A DNA stretch of 64,000 bases from Candidatus Eremiobacterota bacterium (GCA_031082125.1 JAVHLM010000001.1:319831-383830), one strand, 5' to 3'; shown: positions 42,903 to 51,125, counted from the stretch's first letter. Program-made: numbers and translations. Notes: a model not told the origin generated them from the sequence alone.

Positions 42903-43790
42903 ATGGTGTACATGCTCTTGCTTCTCGCTCTTTTTGCCGGCGATGGAACTCCCCCGCCCCCGGCGTGGCATGCTTTTCCTGCGGAGGTGCAGGGATGGAA
43001 GGTGAGTGGCACCGAAAGGGTTTTTGATCGCAGGACGATCTTCGACTATATCGACGGCGGCGGCGAGATCTATCTTGCCTACGGCTTCACCTCCGTTGCG
43101 GTGCGCACTTACGAGAAACAGGAAGAGCCTCCCCTGGAAGTGGCCGTATTTGACATGGGGAGCCCCGGGGACGCCTACGGCATCTATTCCTATGAGCTCG
43201 AAAAGGAGAATGTGAGCGCGGGGCAGGGGGGCGAATACATGGCCGGCCTCCTGCGCTTCTGGAAGAGCAGGTATTTTGTCTGCGTCATCGCCGACAAAGA
43301 CACACCCTCCTCGAAAATGGGGGCCCTCGCCATGGGGGAGCGCATTGCGGCGGCTCTCCCGGCGCCGGAAAGAAAGCCCCGGCTCCTCGATCACCTTCCC
43401 TCTGAAGGCCTCAAGTCGTGCCGGTATTTCCATACCGTTGATTCGCTGAACCGCCTTTACTTCCTGGCAGATAAGAATATACTCTCTCTCAGCAGGGACA
43501 CTGAGGCAGTGCTGGCCCGGTATGGCAGCGGCAATCCTCCCTGCTCCCTGCTGCTCATCGCATACAAAACGAGGAAAGATGCCGGGCAGGCTTTTCAATC
43601 CTTTACCAGGGCCTATCTTCCCGATGCCCCCACCGGCGGCCCTGTCAAAACGGAAAATGGCTGCTGGACCTGCGCCAGGACCACGAGAAACTTTGTCTTC
43701 TCGGTTTTTGACGCGCCGTCGCAGGCGGAGGCAGCCCGGCTGGCGGAGAAGGTACTGCAGCTTCTGAAGGAGGACCACTGTGAAAGATAA
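42903..43790 (+). CDS. DUF6599-like secreted protein, 295 aa
   Basis: ATG 42903 follows TTAGGAGAAAGAGG. A short signal sequence (MVYMLLLLALFAGDG) precedes a Pro-rich start. The body has IFDYIDGGGEIYLAYGF, a hallmark of the DUF6599 group, and two similar halves (MGSPGDAYGIYSYELE; HTVDSLNRLYFLADKNIL). Function unknown. It overlaps the next gene by 11 bp, and many DUF6599 genes sit next to DUF362 genes, as here. Confidence 0.72.
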   Translation: MVYMLLLLALFAGDGTPPPPAWHAFPAEVQGWKVSGTERVFDRRTIFDYIDGGGEIYLAYGFTSVAVRTYEKQEEPPLEVAVFDMGSPGDAYGIYSYELEKENVSAGQGGEYMAGLLRFWKSRYFVCVIADKDTPSSKMGALAMGERIAAALPAPERKPRLLDHLPSEGLKSCRYFHTVDSLNRLYFLADKNILSLSRDTEAVLARYGSGNPPCSLLLIAYKTRKDAGQAFQSFTRAYLPDAPTGGPVKTENGCWTCARTTRNFVFSVFDAPSQAEAARLAEKVLQLLKEDHCER

Positions 43791-44688
43791 AAGCATCGTC
43801 ACGCGCCGTGATTTTATGAAGGCTGCCGCTACCACGGCACTGCTGGCGGCGGCAGGGCTCCCGGCCCTGGCAGGCCAGGCTGTGGCCGGCAGTGAAAAGG
43901 CCCAGGAGAGACAGGGGAAAGCCCGGGTAGTCCTCGTAAGGAATGCCCGGGCCGTCAGGGATGATGGCACCCTGGACAGCAGGATCCTGGGAGAGATGCT
44001 CGATGAAGCGGTCACCCGGTTATTCCAGGCGCCCAATGCCGCCGGGGCATGGAAGAAAGTAGTCACCCCTTCTGACAGGGTGGGGATCAAGAGCAATGTG
44101 TGGAAATACCTGCCCACGCCCCCCGAGCTCGTGGAGATTATAAAAAGCCGCGTCGAGAGCGCCGGCGTCGATGAAAAGAATGTCCATGCTGATGACAGGG
44201 GCGCACGGGAGACCCTGGCGGCCTCGACTGCCCTCATCAACGTGAGGCCCCTCAGGAGCCATCACTGGGCGGGTATCGGGGGATGCATCAAGAATTACAT
44301 CATGTTTGTTGATAACCCGTCGTCGTATCATGACAACTCATGTGCCTCCCTTGGAGCCATCTGGAATCTCCCCGTGGTGAAAGGAAAAACGAGGCTCAAC
44401 ATCCTGGTGCTGCTGACGCCTCAATTCTACGGCCGGGGCCCCCATCACTTCGACCCGCGCTATGTGTGGCCCTATAAAGGCATCATGGTCTCCACCGATC
44501 CCGTGGCCCTCGATGCCCTGGGAGCCCAGCTCCTGCTGAAAAAGAGGGTCGCCTCCTTCGGCGAGAACCGCCCGGTGACGCCTGTCAACCATATCCAGGC
44601 TGCCGACAGGGAGTATGGAATAGGGGTCAGTGACTTGAAGAGAATTGACCTGATAAAGCTCGGGTGGAGCGACGAAGCGTTACTATAA
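43780..44688 (+). CDS. Tat-exported DUF362 family protein
   Basis: 302 aa from GTG 43780 with GAAGGAGG 6 nt upstream. A twin-arginine signal (TRRDFMKAAATTALLAAAGL) ends near Ala36. The body shows DRVGIKSNVWKYLPTPPELVEIIKSRVESAGV and VSTDPVALDALGAQLL, both typical of DUF362, a family often linked to iron-sulfur proteins. No ferredoxin CxxCxxC cluster is visible. Tat export suggests folding with a cofactor before translocation. Operon partner of the DUF6599-like gene. Confidence 0.82.
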   Translation: MKDKSIVTRRDFMKAAATTALLAAAGLPALAGQAVAGSEKAQERQGKARVVLVRNARAVRDDGTLDSRILGEMLDEAVTRLFQAPNAAGAWKKVVTPSDRVGIKSNVWKYLPTPPELVEIIKSRVESAGVDEKNVHADDRGARETLAASTALINVRPLRSHHWAGIGGCIKNYIMFVDNPSSYHDNSCASLGAIWNLPVVKGKTRLNILVLLTPQFYGRGPHHFDPRYVWPYKGIMVSTDPVALDALGAQLLLKKRVASFGENRPVTPVNHIQAADREYGIGVSDLKRIDLIKLGWSDEALL

Positions 44689-44705
44689 GGCCAGGTGGTA
44701 TGATC

Positions 44706-45209
44706 ATGGAACAGGAAGCACAGAAAGTCATTGCGGCATTGGAGAGCCTGGGCATTGCCTTCACCCTCCACGAGCACCCTCCCGTCTATACCGTCGAAGA
44801 GGCCGAGAAGCACTGGAGCTCCCTCACGGGAGCCCACCTGAAGAACCTCTTCCTCCGCAACAAGAAGGGGAGCCACCACTACCTTGTCACAGTGCTGAGC
44901 GCCAAGAGCCCCGATATGAAAACCCTTACTGCGGCACTGGGAGAGGACAGGCTGAGCTTCGGCTCTCCTGAACGCCTCTTGAACTGCCTGGGGCTCATGC
45001 CGGGTGCAGTCTCGCCCTTCGGTCTGATCAACGACCATGCCAGAGCGGTGAAAGTGGTCCTCGATGAAGACCTTAAAAAGGAAGCCACCGTCAACTTCCA
45101 TCCCAACGTGAATACTGCCACGGTGGGTCTGAGCTTCAATGACTTCGAAAAATTCATTGCATGGTGCGGCAATGAGGTGGTGTACCTCCCAATCGGCAGC
45201 GGCAAGTAG
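44706..45209 (+). CDS. YbaK/ProX-type aminoacyl-tRNA deacylase
   Basis: 167 aa; ATG 44706 is preferred over ATG 44700 because AGGTGG lies 7 nt before it. The editing-domain fold is seen in LGIAFTLHEHPPVYTVEEA, LKNLFLRNKKGSHHYLVTVL and PFGLINDHARAVKVVLDEDL, with GxxSPFG at the C-terminal half. Freestanding members clear mischarged Ala- or Cys-tRNA(Pro). It follows the DUF362 gene by 17 bp. Confidence 0.9.
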   Translation: MEQEAQKVIAALESLGIAFTLHEHPPVYTVEEAEKHWSSLTGAHLKNLFLRNKKGSHHYLVTVLSAKSPDMKTLTAALGEDRLSFGSPERLLNCLGLMPGAVSPFGLINDHARAVKVVLDEDLKKEATVNFHPNVNTATVGLSFNDFEKFIAWCGNEVVYLPIGSGK

Positions 45210-45222
45210 CTTGTACAAGAGA

Positions 45223-45250
45223 TGAGGCCGCCTCTTTCGAGACGGCCTCA
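45223..45250. terminator. Hairpin between convergent genes
   Basis: TGAGGCCG (45223-45230) pairs with CGGCCTCA (45243-45250), with CTC/GAG inside the loop. It sits between the YbaK gene and the convergent 46-aa gene and may serve both. No clear U-run. Confidence 0.5.
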
Positions 45251-45275
45251 CCCCGGGTGGTCACCGGCCGGACCG

Positions 45276-45416
45276 CTAGACATATCGCCGCAAGGTTGTC
45301 CGCCTGATCCTGTACTTTCCATGAGCGGTCCTCACCTCCCTTTTCTCCCTGACTTTAGCCATTTTCTCCATGAACACCCTGATCCTGTTCTGAATCTGCT
45401 CCCTGGTCATCCTCAT
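45276..45416 (-). CDS. Small basic protein, 46 aa
   Basis: Not recognised. ATG 45416 has a near-perfect AAAGGAGGTGA 8 nt upstream. The product is strongly basic and helical (MTREQIQNRIRVFMEKMAKV, then HGKYRIRRTTLRRYV). A terminator lies only 12 nt before the SD, so expression would need read-through or anti-termination from the 34-aa gene upstream. A nucleic-acid-binding role is possible from charge alone. Confidence 0.55.
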   Translation of the reverse strand: MRMTREQIQNRIRVFMEKMAKVREKREVRTAHGKYRIRRTTLRRYV

Positions 45417-45443
45417 CGTGCTCACCTCCTTTCCCGGCATAAT

Positions 45444-45469
45444 AAAAAGGGCCCTCATTCGAGGGCCCT
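45444..45469 (-). terminator. Rho-independent terminator/attenuator between two small genes
   Basis: A 9-bp perfect stem (AGGGCCCTC 45448-45456 with GAGGGCCCT 45461-45469), 4-nt loop, then TTTTTATT on the minus strand. It lies 28 nt after the 34-aa gene and 12 nt before the SD of the 46-aa gene. Confidence 0.85.
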
Positions 45470-45496
45470 GTGAAGAGCTGGCAAAATAGCGTTCTT

Positions 45497-45601
45497 TTAC
45501 CCCGAGCTCACCATGACCCTCTTCAATGCAAAGACTGCACCGTCTCCGTATATGGAGAGATGCAGCGGGCTTTGCGTTGAAAATGTCATGGTCCTCATCA
45601 T
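45497..45601 (-). CDS. Small protein or leader peptide, 34 aa
   Basis: ATG 45601 (a second ATG follows) has GGAGG 6 nt upstream and a consensus-like promoter whose start lies about 15 nt before. The peptide begins MMRTMTFSTQSPLHLSIYGD and ends KRVMVSSG. It is followed by a strong terminator. The order promoter, short ORF, terminator, next gene looks like an attenuation leader, but the peptide has no run of one amino acid. Confidence 0.5.
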   Translation of the reverse strand: MMRTMTFSTQSPLHLSIYGDGAVFALKRVMVSSG

Positions 45602-45622
45602 GAATATCCTCCGTCACCTTTT

Positions 45623-45651
45623 ATTATAGCAGGCAGAAGTGCCTCTGTAAA
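45623..45651 (-). promoter_or_regulatory. Sigma70 promoter of the small-gene pair
   Basis: On the minus strand TTTACA (45651-45646), 17-bp spacer, TATAAT (45628-45623). Confidence 0.78.
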
Positions 45652-45672
45652 GCCATTTTTGGCGATCCAGAC

Positions 45673-45688
45673 GTTACAATAATGTAAC
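45673..45688. promoter_or_regulatory. Palindrome between divergent transcription units
   Basis: GTTACA-ATAA-TGTAAC is a perfect 6-4-6 dyad. It lies 22 bp upstream of the minus-strand -35 and about 22 bp upstream of TATAGT (45711-45716), a possible -10 for the plus-strand 57-aa gene, whose -35 is weak. Its position suggests an operator acting on both sides. Confidence 0.45.
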
Positions 45689-45782
45689 ATTTGTGAACTC
45701 TTCTGTGTCTTATAGTACAGACTCTCAGGGAAAAATATCATACAATGAAGGTGCGAAAGATATCAATGAGGAGGGAAGCGCA

Positions 45783-45956
45783 ATGGTCACCAGCGAAAAG
45801 GAGAATGTCATAGCGAGGGCAGAATATATAGCAAGAAACGCAAAAACCACCGGCGAGGAGCGGACCCACCCTGTCATAGCGGCAATAGTGAAAGACGCGA
45901 GGACGTGCCCGGAAAAGTACGTCAATGACTTCAAGATCCCTGCGGAAGGGGAATAA
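45783..45956 (+). CDS. 57-aa protein ending in Gly-Glu, candidate Pup/UBact-like modifier
   Basis: ATG 45783 has GAGGAGGGA 6 nt upstream; a longer reading from 45693 lacks an SD. The product is small, polar and Lys/Glu-rich (VTSEKENVIARAEYIARNAK) and ends KIPAEGE. Pup proteins end in GGE or GGQ and UBact proteins in a similar G-E/Q; the C-terminal Glu is the residue joined to target lysines. This gene is 21 bp upstream of a Pup-ligase/Dop-family gene, the usual arrangement. Sequence similarity to Pup itself is not evident, one Cys is present, and the double Gly is reduced to a single Gly. The role is therefore an inference from size, C-terminus and neighbour. Confidence 0.5.
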   Translation: MVTSEKENVIARAEYIARNAKTTGEERTHPVIAAIVKDARTCPEKYVNDFKIPAEGE

Positions 45957-45977
45957 AAGCCGTTCTGTCCCGGAGAA

Positions 45978-48263
45978 GTGAGCGCGGCGGTGAACGAGAG
46001 AATTTATGGCTACGAGACAGAATTCGCCCTCATCATCTCAGACGACAAGGGAGACTCCGGGAAGGTAAGACGGCTCAGGATATATGACGCCCTTGAGCGC
46101 CTCATCAGCCTGAGGCTCAAGGTGCTCCCGGGAGCTTACAGGAAAAAGGGAATCTTCATGCAGAATGGAGGGCTCTTCAACTATGAGGCCCTCCATTCCC
46201 GTTTTCTTGACGGCCTCGTCGAGATGGCTACCCCCGAATGCCGCACGGCCAGGGAGGCGGCGCGCTACCACGAGGCGCAGACCGAGCTGCTGAGGGACAT
46301 GATAAAGAAAGTGAATGACGATCCCGGCGGCCTTGGCACCTCAGGAGAGCAGCTGTCCCTTGACGAGAGCAAATTCTCTTTCGGCCCACTCCTGATGGCC
46401 GCCTTCGTGATAGTGCTCTTTCATATGCTCTTTACAGGGCTTTCCTGGATGCACCTCTTCGCATTGCCTGCCCTTATGATGCTGATCATCCTTGACATGC
46501 TCAGAATGTTCACCCCTCTGAAAGAGGACTCTTCAGGCCCCTTCCAGGGAAAGATCATTATCGGCAAGAGTAACAGGGACGCCTCGGGAAAATATATCAG
46601 CTCCCACGAAAACTACCTTGTCGAAGATAACATGCCATTTGCCGGCAGGTTTGTCATCCTGCTGGCAGCGCCTCTCTTTTACGCCGCCTATGGAATTCTC
46701 ACCCTTGTCTCCTACATCCCCCTCATCATCATGTTCCTCATCACGGCCGGCTTTTCATTCGGCTCGGGGCTCCTCGTGTCATTTTTCTCCGGCCTGAAGG
46801 GCATGGAGGAAAAGGGTGAGAAGCTCGCCGATTTTGCGCAGAAAATCCTGGGAAGCGAAGAGTGCTTTACAAGCTACTTTGTCAAGGTCCAGGGGGACTT
46901 CTCCTATATCCTTTTCTATCCCCTCGTGCAGCTCTATTCCCTTGTCATCTCGCCCTTTGTTTTCCACCGCTACCAGCAGGATCTCGTGCCTTTCCTCTGC
47001 ACGAGGACCCTTTTCTCGGGATCAGGGAAAATAACCCTCCCTGAGGTAAAGGAGATTCCCTCGAAGGAGAGCGGGGAGTACCGCTCCCTCTTCCAGATCT
47101 CCCAGCGCGCCATGGCCATGAAGGCCGTGGCGAGAATATTTTTTGATGACGAGATAAGGCCCCTCATCGATCTCAGGGACTGCTTCCTGGAGCCTCTCTC
47201 GGCCTTCAGGCGCAAAAAGCGCATGCACCTCCTTTTCAGCGACACCAATATGTCATCCATCGGCGTCTATCTCAAGCTTGGCATCACGGGCCTCATCATC
47301 GAGATGATAGAGGATGGCGTCACCTTTGAGGAGGTCAGGCTCAGGGATCCCCTTGATGCCCTGAAGGTCGTGGCATGCGACACCTCTCTCAGGGAAAAGC
47401 TCGAGCTCGTCAGTGGAGAGAAAGCAACGGCCCTGGAAATCCAGAGGAAGTATCTCGCCAGGGCGAAAGAGCATTTTTCAGGCCCGGCGCTCCAGAATGA
47501 CGCCCTGAGGGATCTCCTGGAGAAATGGGAATATGTGCTGTCATGCCTCGAGATTAATCCCCACCTTCTCTACAAGAAGATAGACTGGGTCACCAAGAAG
47601 GACCTTATCGAGGAAATCTGCCGGGGAAGGGGAACGCTTGGTGAAATCGGCGAGATAGCCCACTGGATCGCCTGGATCACCCTGAAGTGTCCCGACAAGT
47701 GGCCCGGCGAGCTCTATACCCTTGAGCTCCTCGAGAATGCCCTGGACGAAAAATCCTTCAGCGAGTTCAGGGGCTTTCTGGAGCTCAATGAGCTTTCTTA
47801 CGAAGAGTTCGTGAAGCGCTGGCGCCTCTATTACGAAGTAGCCAAGGCTGACTTCAAGTTCCACCAGCTTGACGATGAAGGCTACTACTACCAGCTTGCA
47901 CGGTCAGAGCTCGTTGAGGGGCTCTTTACGCCCGAGGAGATTGCCTGGGCCACGATTGATCCCCCGCTGGACACAAGGGCACTCATCAGGGGCGAGCTAA
48001 TCAAGAGGTATGGCATGCACTTCGACGCCGAGAATCCCGAGGCATTCAGGCTGAAAGACCTCTCGAAGGTGAAGATTGGCTGGAACGTATTCTGCACCCT
48101 CTGGCCCCTCACGTTCCTTCCCTCGAGAACCCTCTCCTTCAACGATCCCTTCCAGAATGACTTCATTGAGCTCGAGAAGAAGCTGGAGCAGATGGAGAGC
48201 CTTATGGAAAATCCCCCTTCCTCCATTTCCTCCGGGGGAGACTATCCCTTTATCGACTCATGA
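45978..48263 (+). CDS. Pup ligase/Dop (PafA) family enzyme with membrane-spanning insertions
   Basis: 761 aa (start GTG 45978; GTG 45990 is also possible). Family members are about 480-500 aa. Family signatures in order: GYETEFAL (11-18, metal-binding Glu), FLDGLVEMATPECRT (77-90, with Asp78 at the catalytic-base position), SSHENYLVEDNMPF (208-221), DLVPFLCTRTLFSGSGKI (335-352), SQRAM (375-379), MHLLFSDTNMSSIGVYLKLGITGL (416-439), ALEIQRKYL (485-493), IDWVTKKDLIEE (535-546), DPPLDTRALIRGELI (661-675). Hydrophobic segments near 135-152, 157-175, 222-245, 246-270 and 307-328 interrupt the fold around the HENYL motif. The family either ligates Pup to lysines or deamidates/removes it. No proteasome or Mpa gene is in the window. 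Membrane tethering is the inferred novelty. Confidence 0.85.
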   Translation: MSAAVNERIYGYETEFALIISDDKGDSGKVRRLRIYDALERLISLRLKVLPGAYRKKGIFMQNGGLFNYEALHSRFLDGLVEMATPECRTAREAARYHEAQTELLRDMIKKVNDDPGGLGTSGEQLSLDESKFSFGPLLMAAFVIVLFHMLFTGLSWMHLFALPALMMLIILDMLRMFTPLKEDSSGPFQGKIIIGKSNRDASGKYISSHENYLVEDNMPFAGRFVILLAAPLFYAAYGILTLVSYIPLIIMFLITAGFSFGSGLLVSFFSGLKGMEEKGEKLADFAQKILGSEECFTSYFVKVQGDFSYILFYPLVQLYSLVISPFVFHRYQQDLVPFLCTRTLFSGSGKITLPEVKEIPSKESGEYRSLFQISQRAMAMKAVARIFFDDEIRPLIDLRDCFLEPLSAFRRKKRMHLLFSDTNMSSIGVYLKLGITGLIIEMIEDGVTFEEVRLRDPLDALKVVACDTSLREKLELVSGEKATALEIQRKYLARAKEHFSGPALQNDALRDLLEKWEYVLSCLEINPHLLYKKIDWVTKKDLIEEICRGRGTLGEIGEIAHWIAWITLKCPDKWPGELYTLELLENALDEKSFSEFRGFLELNELSYEEFVKRWRLYYEVAKADFKFHQLDDEGYYYQLARSELVEGLFTPEEIAWATIDPPLDTRALIRGELIKRYGMHFDAENPEAFRLKDLSKVKIGWNVFCTLWPLTFLPSRTLSFNDPFQNDFIELEKKLEQMESLMENPPSSISSGGDYPFIDS

Positions 48264-48275
48264 CTCCGTGATCCC

Positions 48276-49019
48276 TCACTCAAAAACCTGCTGCACCTTG
48301 AGGTACTCCTTGTGGACATTCTCAACGGCTTCGGTAATTTTCTTTTTATCGCCTGTCTTGATGGCTTCGGAGAGCCCGTCAACGGCCTTTGAGAGCCCCT
48401 CGCGCGCCGTCTCGAAGCTCTTTACCCTTGCGGGATAGGTACTTGATTCCCTGCGGGGCTTCGGGAGCGACGCCTTCATGAGGAGGTCCTTTTTTTCTGC
48501 AAGCTCTGGAACTGCTTTCTGGAGAGCTTTGTAGTTATAGTCGGGGATATACTTATGATAGATGTTGTAGAGCACGACATGGAAGTCATCTACTTCCTTG
48601 ATGGTGGGCTTTATGACGCGCGCCATTTTTTCATACTGGCTGTGAAGGCTTTCCGCCGCGGCAAGCAGCTTTTCATTGTCATTTCCCGAGGCAGCCTCGC
48701 CGTACTTTTTCACGCATTCCTTGAGATTTTCCACCTGGGCATCCCAGGCCTTCTTCCTGTCTCTCAGGATGCCGGGGAGCTGCGCCTTGTAAACGAGGGC
48801 TGCGCGGGTCTTTATCTCGGGAAGGGCTTTCTTCAGATTTTCATAGTCTTTTTCCGGATAATACTTATGCCATATCTGGTAGATGATTATGTGAAAATCG
48901 TTGAGGGCCTGCACCTCGGACTTTGTCTCGGCATCATCACCGGCAGCGGCACATGGGCAGGGAGCAAGGAATGCCGCGAGAAGCAAAGCCGCTGCAAGGC
49001 AGAACAGATACTTTTTCAT
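48276..49019 (-). CDS. Secreted protein with a duplicated DFH-Y-I-HKY domain, 247 aa
   Basis: Start ATG 49019 (GAGGTG upstream) opens a signal peptide (MKKYLFCLAAALLLAAFLAP). Two similar helical units follow: ALNDFHIIIYQIWHKYYPEKDYENLKKALPEI and EVDDFHVVLYNIYHKYIPDYNYKALQKAVPEL, about 110 residues apart. Each has two conserved His, which could bind metal or haem, although no CxxCH is present. Function unknown. It is convergent with the Dop-like gene, 12 bp away. Confidence 0.72.
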   Translation of the reverse strand: MKKYLFCLAAALLLAAFLAPCPCAAAGDDAETKSEVQALNDFHIIIYQIWHKYYPEKDYENLKKALPEIKTRAALVYKAQLPGILRDRKKAWDAQVENLKECVKKYGEAASGNDNEKLLAAAESLHSQYEKMARVIKPTIKEVDDFHVVLYNIYHKYIPDYNYKALQKAVPELAEKKDLLMKASLPKPRRESSTYPARVKSFETAREGLSKAVDGLSEAIKTGDKKKITEAVENVHKEYLKVQQVFE

Positions 49020-49092
49020 GAGCGCACCTCGTTTCATTGGATGTCTGTCCATACTACGACATCGCCGGTGCTCTCTCCTCCACCGGCGGAAT

Positions 49093-49443
49093 CTACTCCT
49101 TTGCTCCCTGTTTCCTCAGGAACTCCGCAACCTCGAGATGATTCTGCTTTCCCGCAAGGTAGAGGGCAGTCTGCCCTTTCTTGTCCTTTGCCCCGATTTC
49201 GGCTCCCTTACCGACGAGAAATTCCACCATGGGGAGATTCCCTTTCTCTGCCGCCATGTGGAGGGGTGTGAGGCCCTCCGCGTCAGGTGAGTTGACGAGA
49301 TCGGGGTTCTTCTCAATGATGGCTTTCACTTTGGCCATGTCGCCGCTCCGGACGGCATCATGAATATAGACCGGCTCGCATGAGGCGCAGAGAAAAAGCA
49401 GGGCTATGGCCATTGCGGCGAGGACACGGTACTTTCTGCTCAT
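49093..49443 (-). CDS. Ankyrin-repeat lipoprotein, 116 aa
   Basis: Start ATG 49443 overlaps the stop of the upstream gene by 4 bp; a longer frame to 49671 only runs inside that gene. Lipobox LCASC near residue 20. Then about three ankyrin repeats: IHDAVRSGDMAKVKAIIEKNP, GLTPLHMAAEKGNLPMVEFL and GQTALYLAGKQNHLEVAEFL. It should be a membrane-anchored protein-binding module, translated together with the sensor-like protein upstream. Confidence 0.85.
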   Translation of the reverse strand: MSRKYRVLAAMAIALLFLCASCEPVYIHDAVRSGDMAKVKAIIEKNPDLVNSPDAEGLTPLHMAAEKGNLPMVEFLVGKGAEIGAKDKKGQTALYLAGKQNHLEVAEFLRKQGAKE

Positions 49444-51125
49444 TGCTTTTCTCCTCCATTCTGACTGATGGGAAAGCGCCCCGCAAGGTAGCGGGTAAGC
49501 TCGGACAGCGGCGCGATTTCCCTTGAGGCATTTCCTGAGCGCACGAAAAATTTTTCCACCTTCTGGCCGCCCTTGTCCGATATCCTGGTAAAAAGGGGGC
49601 GCTCCCCTCTTTTTATCAGAATGGCGCATATCTCCCGACCCTGTATCATGGGGAAGCCGATGGCGAGGCACTTGGTCGCGTATTCTATGCCGTATTCTGT
49701 ATTTATCAGATTCCTGAGGTGAAGCTCAAAGAAATCCTTTCCCGGCTCCTTCAGCGTGCCGTAATCGGCTTCAATACCCAGGATTCCGCCCTCGTCATTG
49801 ACCCCGATGAGAAGGATGCCGCCCTCCGAGTTGTTGAAGGCCCCTATGGACTTCAGGATGACCTCCTCGAGTTTTGCCTCCTTGCAGGCATTCTTCACAT
49901 CCCAGCGCAGTGAGGATTTGAACTCCAGGGACGAGCTCTCCCCCTTTTTAATAAGGGAGAGATATTCCTCCTCCCCTGCAGGAAGTGACTCCCTCTCCTT
50001 GTCAAGGTGCGCGAGGATCGCCCGGTACCTCCTCACCAGGACGATGACCGATCCTCCGCCGACCAGACAGACCGTGATGGATATGAATATAAGGAGCAAT
50101 GTGCTGCTTTTCATCTCGGTGAAAAGAGGCCCCTCGGGAAGCACCACGGCAACCCAGTGGTCGTCCCTTCCATAAGATACTTTCCTTATATCATACCACC
50201 AGGTCTTTCCCTCCAGGGTGAGCTTTAAAGGCACCGAGAGGGGCATTGCCCTGGCCTTCCAGTCAGCCACCGTGGCAGTGATGACAGGGTCGGCCTTCCC
50301 CCGTAGAGAGAGAATTCTTTTGAGATCATCCCCTGAAGACTGAGTGGCTGCCCAGTCCGGGAGAAGATCGATAATCTCTCCCCTGCTGGCAAGGATGAAT
50401 ACTTTCTTTCCCACCGCGCTGTCGAGGGGGGAAAAGAGCGTGGCGATCTGGGAAATCGCCACGTTAAAGGCGGCGATTCCCCCTTTCTCCCCCTTTTTCC
50501 ACCCCGACAGGCAGGTGATACCGGGCAGACTGGAGACCGGAACCACGCAGGGCGCCATCCAGTGATAGGCGCCGTCATAGTAATCCACCGCATGAGCGCT
50601 CTCTATGTTCATCATGGCCGCGAGGTCTCCCCCGTTTCCGGGGGCATTCTTTCCCGAGCCAATCACCTTGGATGTGCTGTCACGGTAAACCCATTCTGTC
50701 GAAGCATCCTTATTCACCCGCAGGCCCGAGACCCACTTTTCGCTGGCCCTGAAAAGCCCGTACCCTTTGCCGTCAGAATCGTCCACTATGAGGGCATTGA
50801 TCTCCGGATACTGGATGAGTATGGGGATAAACCTTGCCGTGAGCGCCTTTTCATCGTTAAGAGGAAGGCCGCCTCCCTCACCCCACATCCTGGTGATGGC
50901 AAGACATGAAAGAAGAGGCCTGAAAAAAGCGTTGATTTTTCTTTCGGCGTTGTCAGCCTCAAGGCTCACCACCGAGCTGTGCATCTTGCTGCCTGACCGG
51001 GAAAGCCTCATTATGATAAAGAACAGGGCCACCGCCGTTATGAGAAGCACGACGGCAATAAGGAAAAGAAGCCTCTTGCTCTGCACCACTTCACGGCTCT
51101 TCAAGGACCGGTCATGGGAACTCAT
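49440..51125 (-). CDS. Membrane protein with periplasmic Cache-like sensor and cytoplasmic AlbA_2/Schlafen domain
   Basis: 561 aa, GGGAGG before ATG. TM1 spans about 18-40 and TM2 about 342-366, enclosing a 300-residue double-Cache-like region (SLEADNAERKINAFFRPLLSCL, WMAPCVVPVSSLPG, KTWWYDIRKVSYGRDDHWVAVV). The cytoplasmic part from about 389 is an AlbA_2/Schlafen-type domain (ESSSLEFKSSLRWD, IGAFNNSEGGILLIGVNDEGGILGIE, FFVRSGNASREI). Such domains are usually joined to HTH regulators; a fusion to an extracellular sensor is unusual. It is coupled to the ankyrin lipoprotein gene. Confidence 0.8.
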   Translation of the reverse strand: MSSHDRSLKSREVVQSKRLLFLIAVVLLITAVALFFIIMRLSRSGSKMHSSVVSLEADNAERKINAFFRPLLSCLAITRMWGEGGGLPLNDEKALTARFIPILIQYPEINALIVDDSDGKGYGLFRASEKWVSGLRVNKDASTEWVYRDSTSKVIGSGKNAPGNGGDLAAMMNIESAHAVDYYDGAYHWMAPCVVPVSSLPGITCLSGWKKGEKGGIAAFNVAISQIATLFSPLDSAVGKKVFILASRGEIIDLLPDWAATQSSGDDLKRILSLRGKADPVITATVADWKARAMPLSVPLKLTLEGKTWWYDIRKVSYGRDDHWVAVVLPEGPLFTEMKSSTLLLIFISITVCLVGGGSVIVLVRRYRAILAHLDKERESLPAGEEEYLSLIKKGESSSLEFKSSLRWDVKNACKEAKLEEVILKSIGAFNNSEGGILLIGVNDEGGILGIEADYGTLKEPGKDFFELHLRNLINTEYGIEYATKCLAIGFPMIQGREICAILIKRGERPLFTRISDKGGQKVEKFFVRSGNASREIAPLSELTRYLAGRFPISQNGGEKQ

